A stretch of DNA of 5,056 bases from an uncultured Bacteroidales bacterium (GTDB taxonomy: Bacteria > Bacteroidota > Bacteroidia > Bacteroidales > Paludibacteraceae), in assembly GCA_903912795.1 (NCBI GenBank), contig CAIWIS010000359.1, forward strand, positions 1 through 5,056. The letters are read 5' to 3'. Under the pieces are notes generated by a model, which did no database searches, was not told the origin of the DNA, and worked only from the letters and a program-made list of their open reading frames with translations. The translations under genes and the position numbers were made by a program. The first letter of the stretch is position 1. Each line of letters starts with the position of its first letter. Of the stretch, positions 1-5,056 are shown in pieces.

Positions 1-407
1 CGACGTGTGCGGGCGGCTTTTTTAGTTGCTTTTTCTTTCAACATGTTTTCGTTGTAATCTACCAACTCGATAATACACATTTCGGCATTATCACCCAAAC
101 GGAAACCTGTACGTAAAATACGTGTATAACCACCCGGACGGTCAGCAATTTTCAACGATATATTCTGAAACAATTCAGTAACTGCTTCTTTGTTTTGTAA
201 ATTAGCAAAAACTAAACGGCGCGAATGCGTAGAATCGTCTTTTGCTTTGTTAAGCAATGGCTCCACATATACTCTTAGCGCTTTGGCTTTAGCAAGGGTT
301 GTAGCTATTCTCTTATGTTCAATCAGAGAGATAGCCATATTGGACAACATTGCCTTTCTGTGAGCCGTTTTACGGCCTAAATGGTTGAATTTTTTATTAT
401 GTCTCAT
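1..407 (-). CDS. rplQ: 50S ribosomal protein bL17 (L17), 3' end cut off by the window
   Basis: bL17 is a structural protein of the large ribosomal subunit, located near the exit of the peptide tunnel. Reading from the ATG at 407, 135 complete codons are visible with no stop before the edge. The start MRHNKKFNHLGR, residues GGYTR (92-96) and RLGDNAEM (103-110) identify the family. The conserved core ends near ELVDYN (114-119); a basic Lys/Ala/Arg-rich tail then begins and continues out of the window. Bacteroidales bL17 proteins are known to carry such an extra C-terminal tail, longer than the E. coli protein (about 127 residues), so the visible length is not anomalous. Only 4 nt separate it from the rpoA stop codon, which suggests translational coupling. 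There is no clear Shine-Dalgarno sequence. The tail's length and composition cannot be judged here. Confidence 0.97.
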   Translation of the reverse strand, partial: MRHNKKFNHLGRKTAHRKAMLSNMAISLIEHKRIATTLAKAKALRVYVEPLLNKAKDDSTHSRRLVFANLQNKEAVTELFQNISLKIADRPGGYTRILRTGFRLGDNAEMCIIELVDYNENMLKEKATKKAARTR

Positions 408-411
408 TTCT

Positions 412-1404
412 TTACTCTTTATCTAATTTATACTTTGCAAGATCCATTCCGAACGACAGATTAAGGCTTTCGAGCTTTTCGTCCAATTCGGTAAGCGATT
501 TTTTACCAAAGTTGCGGAATTTTAGCAAATCGTGTTTATGGAAACCTGCCAATTCGCCTAATGTTTCAACATCGGCAGCCTTAAGACAGTTCAATGCACG
601 TACCGAAAGTTCCAAATCGGTCAATTTGGTTTTCAGCAACTGACGCATGTGCAGTATTTCCTCATCGAATTCGCTGCTTTCTTCCCCTTCAACTATTTCC
701 AACGAAATTTTTTCGTCGCTGAAAAGCATAAAGTGATGAATTAAAATTTTGGCAGCTTCTTTCAAGGCATCTTTTGGATGAATTGAACCATCGGTGTTGA
801 TATCGATAACCAATTTTTCGTAGTCGGTAACCTGCTCCACACGGAAGTTTTCAATTGTATACTTTACATTGCGTATGGGTGTAAAAATGGCATCAATAGG
901 TATGATTCCAGCTTCGCCGTTCGACACTTTGTTATCTTCGGCCGGAGTATACCCACGTCCTTTGTTAACAGCAATGTCAATTTGGAAATTAGCCGAAGGA
1001 TCAAGTTCGCAAATCACCAATCCGGGGTTCAACACCTCGAATCCTGAGAAATACTTACCTATATCACCCGCTTTAAACTCACTTACTCCGGATACATTAA
1101 TAGTTACCTTTTCGCTATCAACATCTTCGACAATCTGTTTGAAACGAACTTGTTTCAGATTAAGAATAATATTGGTAACATCATCAATAACACCAGGTAT
1201 AGTTGAATACTCATGATCAACACCGGCTATTTTTATCGATGTAATGGCAAAACCTTCTAATGAAGACAAAAGAATACGGCGTAAAGCATTACCAATAGTA
1301 ATACCGTAACCTGGTTCAAGAGGACGGAATTCAAATTTACCTTGAAACGCGTCAGCCTCCAACATGATAACCTTTTCAGGTTTTTGAAATGCTAATATAG
1401 CCAT
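412..1404 (-). CDS. rpoA: DNA-directed RNA polymerase alpha subunit
   Basis: The alpha subunit dimerises to scaffold RNA polymerase assembly and contacts promoter DNA and activators. The 330 residues show the full two-domain plan. The N-terminal assembly domain covers about 1-235, with the motif GNALRRILLSS at 38-48; Arg42 and Arg43 match the assembly arginines 44/45 of E. coli. An acidic linker follows at about 238-250 (EGEESSEFDEE). The C-terminal domain covers about 260-323. By my alignment, the residues that contact UP elements in E. coli (R265, N268, C269, G296, K298, S299, E302) are all kept as R269, N272, C273, G300, K302, S303 and E306, so UP-element-type DNA contact should be possible. 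The ATG at 1404 gives the family's normal length. It lies between rpsD (11-nt gap) and rplQ (4-nt gap), as in the alpha operon of many bacteria. Confidence 0.99.
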   Translation of the reverse strand: MAILAFQKPEKVIMLEADAFQGKFEFRPLEPGYGITIGNALRRILLSSLEGFAITSIKIAGVDHEYSTIPGVIDDVTNIILNLKQVRFKQIVEDVDSEKVTINVSGVSEFKAGDIGKYFSGFEVLNPGLVICELDPSANFQIDIAVNKGRGYTPAEDNKVSNGEAGIIPIDAIFTPIRNVKYTIENFRVEQVTDYEKLVIDINTDGSIHPKDALKEAAKILIHHFMLFSDEKISLEIVEGEESSEFDEEILHMRQLLKTKLTDLELSVRALNCLKAADVETLGELAGFHKHDLLKFRNFGKKSLTELDEKLESLNLSFGMDLAKYKLDKE

Positions 1405-1415
1405 GGTTTTACGTA

Positions 1416-2021
1416 TTATTTAGAGTACAACTCAACGATTAATTGTTCTTTGATATTTTCTGGAATATCTTCGCGTTCAGGGATATGTAAATAAACACCT
1501 GATAATGAAGCAGCATTAAACTCAATCCAAGGATATTTTGTATGGTTGAATCCGTTTAACGATGCAGCTATTACTTCCATCGATTTATCTTTTTCGCGAA
1601 CTGCAATAACTTGTCCTGGACGAACATGATACGATGCAATGTTCACTACTTTACCATTAACAGTAATGTGTTTATGGCTCACCAACTGACGAGCACCTGA
1701 ACGTGTAGGTGCAAAACCTAAACGATACACGATATTGTCGAGACGTGATTCGAGTAATTGCAACAATACCTCACCGGTAACACCTTTGGTACGTTGCGCT
1801 TTTTCGTACATATTACGGAATTGTTTTTCCAATACACCATAAGTATATTTGGCTTTTTGCTTTTCGCGTAACTGTATACCATATTCCGACGTTTTTTTGC
1901 GTCGGTTTTGTCCGTGTTGTCCAGGAGGATAATTCTTTTTCGCTAACACTTTATCAGGTCCGAAAATAGCTTCACCTAGCTTACGGGCAATTTTTGACTT
2001 TGGTCCAATATATCTTGCCAT
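1416..2021 (-). CDS. rpsD: 30S ribosomal protein uS4 (S4), zinc-free form
   Basis: uS4 binds 16S rRNA directly, nucleates assembly of the 30S body and lines the mRNA entry region. At 201 residues it is of normal length. The N-terminal part carries YPPGQHG (31-37), and the S4 RNA-binding domain spans about 90-141, from LESRLDN through RSGARQLVSHKHITVNG to RPGQVIAV. The conserved C-terminal tail ends IPENIKEQLIVELYSK. There is no cysteine in the whole protein, so the N-terminal zinc site of the C+ form is absent; Bacteroidales proteins of this type are known. The mRNA just before the ATG is almost only A and T (positions 2022-2046), with no Shine-Dalgarno sequence, as usual in Bacteroidota. In E. 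coli this protein represses its own operon; here it follows a 195-nt gap, by far the longest in the cluster, which could house regulation or simply be an insertion. Confidence 0.99.
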   Translation of the reverse strand: MARYIGPKSKIARKLGEAIFGPDKVLAKKNYPPGQHGQNRRKKTSEYGIQLREKQKAKYTYGVLEKQFRNMYEKAQRTKGVTGEVLLQLLESRLDNIVYRLGFAPTRSGARQLVSHKHITVNGKVVNIASYHVRPGQVIAVREKDKSMEVIAASLNGFNHTKYPWIEFNAASLSGVYLHIPEREDIPENIKEQLIVELYSK

Positions 2022-2052
2022 TTTTCTTTTATTTTTTTATTTATTATAAAAT

Positions 2053-2153
2053 GATTTGTCATTCCACTTCGTACATACCGATTTTTGCCGCGACTGCTGA
2101 GAGGTTAAATACTGCAATCATAAACCGAGACAACTACTTAGTACAAACAAATC
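2053..2153. repeat. Candidate small repeat or structured element bounded by an inverted repeat
   Basis: This about 101-bp segment fills most of the rpsK-rpsD gap and is visibly richer in G and C than the A/T-rich DNA on both sides. Its ends are a perfect 7-bp inverted repeat, GATTTGT at 2053-2059 and ACAAATC at 2147-2153. Exactly 19 nt inside each end is a second, imperfect pair: CGATTTTTG (2079-2087) against the complement of CGGTTTATG, which pairs at 7 of 9 positions plus one G-U. A near-direct repeat, ACTTnGTACAnAC, occurs at 2066-2078 and 2136-2148. I see no target-site duplication and no convincing ORF. It could be a small non-autonomous mobile element, a REP-like dispersed repeat, or an RNA leader of rpsD. 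The inverted repeat is short enough to be chance in part; the identity is an inference. Confidence 0.4.
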
Positions 2154-2164
2154 TTGTTAATTAT

Positions 2165-2220
2165 CAAATCTTCAAATCTTCGAATCTTCGAATTATCAAA
2201 TTAAATAATCTTCAAATTAA
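2165..2220. repeat. Degenerate 8-bp tandem repeat after rpsK
   Basis: Seven consecutive 8-bp units can be read on the plus strand: CAAATCTT, CAAATCTT, CGAATCTT, CGAATTAT, CAAATTAA, ATAATCTT and CAAATTAA. A further isolated CAAATCTT lies at 2148-2155. The last unit overlaps the rpsK stop codon (complement of 2217-2219). The 8-bp period rules out a coding repeat. Similar A/T-rich short-period repeats are common between genes in Bacteroidota; I know of no defined role. Slippage during replication is the likely origin. Confidence 0.75.
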
Positions 2221-2606
2221 ACGCGTCTGCGTTTTGGAGGACGACAGCCATTGTGTGGAAGTGGTGTAACGTCAACAATCTCAATCACTTCGATACCTGC
2301 ACCATGTACAGTACGAATTGCAGATTCACGACCATTACCCGGACCTTTAACGTAAGCTTTCACTTTGCGCAATCCTAAATCGAATGCAACTTTCGAACAA
2401 TCCTGAGCTGCCATCTGAGCAGCATAAGGGGTGTTTTTCTTTGAGCCACGGAAACCCATTTTACCTGCCGACGACCATGATATTACCTGACCGCTGCCAT
2501 TTGTAAGGGTTACAATGATATTGTTAAACGATGAGTGTACATGTAATTGACCTGCACCATCAACTTTAACAATTCTTTTCTTGGCTGCAACTGTTTTCTT
2601 TGCCAT
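2217..2606 (-). CDS. rpsK: 30S ribosomal protein uS11 (S11)
   Basis: uS11 sits on the platform of the small subunit, near the E site and the 3' end of 16S rRNA. The 129 residues match the E. coli length exactly. The family core is clear: SSFNNIIVTLT at 25-35, GFRGSKKNTPYAAQMAA at 51-67, VKGPGNGRES at 86-95, and the C-terminal signature DVTPLPHNGCRPPKRRRV at 112-129. Asn119-Gly120 corresponds to the Asn-Gly pair that becomes isoaspartate in E. coli S11, so the same modification is possible. The ATG at 2606 is the natural start. It is separated by 51 nt from rpsM, and by the unusual 195-nt repeat-bearing gap from rpsD. No Shine-Dalgarno sequence is seen; the region before the ATG is A/T-rich. 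Confidence 0.99.
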   Translation of the reverse strand: MAKKTVAAKKRIVKVDGAGQLHVHSSFNNIIVTLTNGSGQVISWSSAGKMGFRGSKKNTPYAAQMAAQDCSKVAFDLGLRKVKAYVKGPGNGRESAIRTVHGAGIEVIEIVDVTPLPHNGCRPPKRRRV

Positions 2607-2657
2607 ATTAGTTAAATAATTTTTTTAGCTTTTCTAAAATTCGCTAACAGTTAAACC

Positions 2658-3038
2658 TTATTTAGTTGCTTTTTTCTTGTTTGCAACTGTTTTCTTTTTA
2701 CCTTTACGAGTACGAGCATTGTTTTTCGTACTTTGTCCTCTCAATGGGAGACCGATACGATGACGAACTCCACGGTAACAACCAATATCCATCAAGCGTT
2801 TGATGTTTAGTTGTACTTCCGAACGAAGATCACCCTCTACTTTGTATCCGGCGCCAATGATTTCGCGGATTTTAGCTGCCTGGTCGTCAGTCCAATCTTT
2901 TACTTTGATGTTGATGTCAACACCAGCGTCTTCTAAAATCTTTTTTGCATTACTGCGACCTATTCCGTAGATATAAGTCAATCCAACTTCCCCACGTTTG
3001 TTCTGGGGTAAATCTACTCCTACAATTCTTATAGCCAT
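2658..3038 (-). CDS. rpsM: 30S ribosomal protein uS13 (S13)
   Basis: uS13 lies in the head of the small subunit, forms bridges to the large subunit and touches the P-site tRNA through its C-terminal tail. The 126-residue product starts with AIRIVGVDLPQNKR, followed by the helix-turn region TYIYGIGRSNAKKIL (21-35). The family signature CYRGVRHRIGLPLRGQ is at 87-102 and STKNNARTRKG at 103-113. It ends in a lysine-rich tail (KKKTVANKKKATK), the part expected to reach the tRNA. The ATG at 3038 gives the usual family length. It follows rpmJ by 33 nt, too little for a long leader like the S4-binding pseudoknot that precedes rpsM in E. coli, unless that structure extended into rpmJ. Confidence 0.99.
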   Translation of the reverse strand: MAIRIVGVDLPQNKRGEVGLTYIYGIGRSNAKKILEDAGVDINIKVKDWTDDQAAKIREIIGAGYKVEGDLRSEVQLNIKRLMDIGCYRGVRHRIGLPLRGQSTKNNARTRKGKKKTVANKKKATK

Positions 3039-3071
3039 AAACTTAATTTATTTTGCTTATAAAATTTTTAT

Positions 3072-3188
3072 TTATCCCTGACGTTGTTTGTACTTGGGAT
3101 TTTTTTTGTTAATAACGTATAAGCGACCTTTACGGCGAACGATTTTACAATCGTCGGTGCGCTTTTTTACCGATGCTCTTACTTTCAT
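3072..3188 (-). CDS. rpmJ: 50S ribosomal protein bL36 (L36), zinc-free form
   Basis: This short gene encodes 38 residues, beginning MKVRASVKKRTDDCK and ending KKNPKYKQRQG, the full usual length of bL36. bL36 is a small basic protein of the large subunit that helps to fold 23S rRNA. In the C+ form, zinc is held by three cysteines and a histidine at positions 11, 14, 27 and 32 or 33. Here only Cys14 remains; the others are Thr11, Asn27 and Lys32/Tyr33, so zinc binding is not expected. This matches bL36 known from Bacteroides. The ATG at 3188 and TAA at 3072-3074 are unambiguous. It lies between infA and rpsM, its standard place in this phylum. Confidence 0.97.
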   Translation of the reverse strand: MKVRASVKKRTDDCKIVRRKGRLYVINKKNPKYKQRQG

Positions 3189-3233
3189 ATTCTGAAGATA
3201 TTTAATTTGTTTTTCTTCTTATGTGAATATCAA

Positions 3234-3289
3234 ATTAATTATTAATTATTAATTGGAAATTATTAATTATTAATTGTTAATTATCAATT
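3234..3289. repeat. 7-bp tandem repeat between infA and rpmJ
   Basis: Eight consecutive 7-bp units on the plus strand: ATTAATT three times, GGAAATT, ATTAATT twice, GTTAATT and ATCAATT. The array ends at 3289, directly against the infA stop codon (complement of 3290-3292), and makes up over half of the 101-nt infA-rpmJ gap. The remaining 45 nt (3189-3233) before rpmJ are A/T-rich, with no recognised motif. The array is nearly pure A/T and is probably a slippage-prone minisatellite. No coding or known regulatory function can be assigned. Confidence 0.85.
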
Positions 3290-3508
3290 TTATTTATAAC
3301 GGAACGATATGCGGCCTTTCGATAAATCGTAGGGCGACATTTCAACTTTTACTCTATCGCCAGGTAAAATTTTAATATAATGCATACGCATTTTACCTGA
3401 GATATGAGCTGTTATAACGTGACCGTTTTCCAGTTCGACACGAAACATAGCATTTGATAATGCTTCAATAATAGTTCCGTCCTGTTCAATTGCTGCTTGC
3501 TTGGCCAT
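3290..3508 (-). CDS. infA: Translation initiation factor IF-1
   Basis: IF-1 binds the A site of the 30S subunit during initiation and works with IF-2 and IF-3 to place initiator tRNA in the P site. The 72-residue protein has the same length as E. coli IF-1 and is a single S1-like OB fold. Diagnostic stretches are MFRVELENGHVITAHISGKMR (21-41, with the last Arg in the loop contacting rRNA), LPGDRVKVE (48-56) and PYDLSKGRISFRYK (59-72). The ATG at 3508 is only 3 nt after the map stop codon, so translation is probably coupled to map. There is no Shine-Dalgarno sequence. The stop codon abuts a 7-bp tandem repeat. Confidence 0.99.
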   Translation of the reverse strand: MAKQAAIEQDGTIIEALSNAMFRVELENGHVITAHISGKMRMHYIKILPGDRVKVEMSPYDLSKGRISFRYK

Positions 3509-3511
3509 AAA

Positions 3512-4297
3512 TTACAGTGCTTTGTTGCCTAATACTTGTTCTATATATTCGAAACTTGATAATATATCCGCTTTACCACGCCTTATTGCTATGGAATGTT
3601 CGAAATGTGCTGAAATTTTACGATCAATTGTACGTGTTGTCCAACCATCTTTTTCGAACGTTAGTTGCCTTTTTCCCATGTTAATCATAGGTTCAATGGC
3701 AATTGTCATTCCTGATTTCAGCATTACACCATTTCCACGTCGTCCATAATTTGGAACTTCGGGCGCTTCGTGTAAATTTCGTCCTACGCCATGTCCAATC
3801 ATTTCGCGAACTACCGAGTAACCTCTTTGTTCGCAGTAATCTTGTATGGCATATCCTACATCTCCCAATCGTTTTCCTTCTTGTGCCTGTTCAATACCTT
3901 TGTAAAGCGATTCTTTGGTCGTGCGAAGTAAATCAACAATTTCGGGCTTTACATTGCCTACACAAAAGGTGTAAGCCGAATCGCCATGAAATCCATTTTT
4001 ATACACTCCACAATCTACCGAAACTATATCGCCTTCCTGCAATACTACTTTGGCCGAAGGAATTCCGTGTACTACTTCATCGTTAACCGAGGTACATATT
4101 GACTTCGGAAAATTATGATATCCCAAAAAACCAGGAACTGCTCCATTGTCTCTGATATATGTATCAGCAAGCTTGTTCAAGTCTTCGGTAGTAACACCCG
4201 GTGCAATTATTTTTGCAATTTCAGCTAATGTTTTAGCTACTATCTGATTACTGATACGAAGCAATTCAATTTCCTCGTCAGATTTCAAATAAATCAT
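3512..4297 (-). CDS. map: Type I methionine aminopeptidase
   Basis: MetAP removes the initiator methionine from nascent proteins at the ribosome when the second residue is small. From the ATG at 4297 the product has 261 residues, typical of type I enzymes without an N-terminal extension. The five metal ligands are visible as Asp95 (SVDCG), Asp106 (HGDSA), His169 (GHGVGRNLHE), Glu202 (IEPM) and Glu233 (FEHS). The substrate-handling His77 (VVHGIP) and His176 are also present. All are offset by two from the E. coli numbering (97, 108, 171, 204, 235; 79, 178), so the enzyme looks intact. An in-frame TTG at 4306 would add three residues (MKS), but MIYLKSDEEIELL is the family's usual beginning and ATG is preferred. 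The gaps are 12 nt to secY and 3 nt to infA. Confidence 0.97.
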   Translation of the reverse strand: MIYLKSDEEIELLRISNQIVAKTLAEIAKIIAPGVTTEDLNKLADTYIRDNGAVPGFLGYHNFPKSICTSVNDEVVHGIPSAKVVLQEGDIVSVDCGVYKNGFHGDSAYTFCVGNVKPEIVDLLRTTKESLYKGIEQAQEGKRLGDVGYAIQDYCEQRGYSVVREMIGHGVGRNLHEAPEVPNYGRRGNGVMLKSGMTIAIEPMINMGKRQLTFEKDGWTTRTIDRKISAHFEHSIAIRRGKADILSSFEYIEQVLGNKAL

Positions 4298-4309
4298 GCT
4301 TTTCAATTA

Positions 4310-5056
4310 TTAGTAAGCCGAAGCTCCGCCAGTACGACCTTTAATTCGTCCCGATTTCATTAGTCCATCGTAATGACGCATCAATAAGTGACTTTCTATT
4401 TGTTGCAGTGTATCAAGCACCACACCTACCAAAATCAACAACGATGTACCACCAAAAAACTGAGCAAATTCCTGATTAATACCAAGTAAAGATGCAAATG
4501 CTGGCATAATTGCTACCAATGCAAGGAACATAGATCCTGGCAGTGTAATACGCGACATAACATCATCAAGATATTCAGCAGTCCGTTTTCCTGGTTTAAT
4601 ACCTGGTATAAAACCATTATTACGTTTCATTTCCTCGGCCATTTGTGTTGGATTAATAGTAATTGCTGTATAGAAATACGTAAAAGCAATAATCATTAAT
4701 GCAAAAACAAAGTTGTACCAAAAACCGGTATTATTCATAAATGCACCAACAAAACTACTGATAGTTTCGGAGTGAGCAAAACCAGCTAATGTAACAGGTA
4801 TAAACATAATAGCTTGAGCGAAAATGATAGGCATAACACCTGCAGCATTCACTTTTAAAGGAATATACTGACGTACACCACCATATTGTTTGTTTCCAAC
4901 TACACGTTTAGCATATTGTACTGGAATTTTGCGCGTACCCTGAACTAACAGAATAGAAGCAGCAATAACCAATAACAAGAATACCAATTCGACTAGGAAC
5001 ATTACCAAACCACCACCTGAATCGTTTAAGCGCGAAGCAAATTCTTTGATAACAGC
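4310..5056 (-). CDS. secY: Protein translocase subunit SecY, 5' part cut off by the window
   Basis: SecY is the membrane channel through which proteins are exported or inserted. The reading frame is open to the window edge and shows the C-terminal 248 residues; about the first 200 are missing. Membrane segments are readable near visible residues 16-38, 72-92, 113-134, 172-192 and 202-220, which I match to TM6-TM10. Between the first two lies the cytoplasmic loop TRKIPVQYAKR, and between TM8 and TM9 the loop NNGFIPGIKPGKRTAEYLDD (146-165). Both loops contact SecA and the ribosome in studied homologues. The segment FGGTSLLILVGVVLDT marks TM10, and a short basic tail ends in GGASAY. In GIKPG, Lys154 stands where E. 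coli has Arg357 (GIRPG). A TTG at 5008 is an internal Leu codon, not a start. It begins the visible part of the operon. Confidence 0.98.
   Translation of the reverse strand, partial: AVIKEFASRLNDSGGGLVMFLVELVFLLLVIAASILLVQGTRKIPVQYAKRVVGNKQYGGVRQYIPLKVNAAGVMPIIFAQAIMFIPVTLAGFAHSETISSFVGAFMNNTGFWYNFVFALMIIAFTYFYTAITINPTQMAEEMKRNNGFIPGIKPGKRTAEYLDDVMSRITLPGSMFLALVAIMPAFASLLGINQEFAQFFGGTSLLILVGVVLDTLQQIESHLLMRHYDGLMKSGRIKGRTGGASAY

Noticed and set aside
869..1216. Plus-strand ORF opposite rpoA
   Set aside because: Wholly inside a highly conserved gene on the other strand; no recognisable protein and no start signal.
1994..2269. Plus-strand ORF of 91 codons across the rpsK-rpsD gap
   Set aside because: It overlaps both flanking ribosomal genes on the opposite strand, starts inside rpsD, and its content is low-complexity translation of the A/T repeat. 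No family resemblance.
2623..2639. Hairpin TTTTAG-5 nt-CTAAAA in the rpsM-rpsK gap
   Set aside because: Only six A/T-rich pairs and no U-tract follows on the mRNA strand, so it is not a terminator; likely chance.
2022..3289. Internal Bacteroides-type promoters (TAnnTTTG with upstream TTTG) in the intergenic gaps
   Set aside because: I scanned the mRNA strand of the larger gaps; several TTTG motifs occur in A/T-rich DNA, but none forms the TAnnTTTG box.
3501..4086. Two plus-strand ORFs opposite map
   Set aside because: Both are mirror frames of an intact MetAP with all catalytic residues; neither shows a family motif.
4298..4306. TTG at 4306 as the map start
   Set aside because: It would add only three residues before the usual family start; the ATG at 4297 matches homologues better.
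5006..5008. TTG at 5008 as the start of a short SecY-like protein
   Set aside because: The frame stays open to the window edge and encodes normal SecY sequence upstream, so this is an internal Leu codon of a truncated gene.

Overview
The window is the distal part of a ribosomal-protein 'superoperon' from a member of the Bacteroidota, most likely Bacteroidales. All nine genes lie on the minus strand and read from high to low coordinates: secY (5' end cut off) - map - infA - rpmJ - rpsM - rpsK - rpsD - rpoA - rplQ (3' end cut off). The assignment rests on this gene order (map and infA between secY and rpmJ, with no adk), on the protein sequences, on the cysteine-free uS4 and the bL36 lacking its zinc ligands, and on A/T-rich start regions without Shine-Dalgarno sequences.

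Layout. Positions 5056-4310 hold the C-terminal 248 residues of the SecY channel. Positions 4297-3290 hold map and infA, packed with gaps of 12 and 3 nt. A 101-nt gap follows, mostly filled by a 7-bp tandem repeat, and then rpmJ (3188-3072), which is too short for many ORF callers. rpsM, rpsK, rpsD, rpoA and rplQ follow with gaps of 33, 51, 195, 11 and 4 nt. The 195-nt gap before rpsD is the only sizeable non-coding stretch. It carries an 8-bp degenerate tandem repeat next to the rpsK stop codon and a roughly 100-bp, less A/T-rich segment bounded by a 7-bp inverted repeat.

How the genes work together. They join translation (uS13, uS11 and uS4 of the 30S head and platform, bL36 and bL17 of the 50S, IF1), co-translational export (SecY), N-terminal methionine removal (MetAP) and transcription (RNA polymerase alpha). 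The tight spacing and shared strand suggest co-transcription. I see no terminator and no Bacteroides-type TAnnTTTG promoter in the gaps, so the main promoter is probably upstream of the window.

The coding content is ordinary and well conserved. The parts worth a second look are the two intergenic repeat arrays and the possible mobile, REP-like or leader-RNA element in front of rpsD. I found no evidence of a new multi-gene system.
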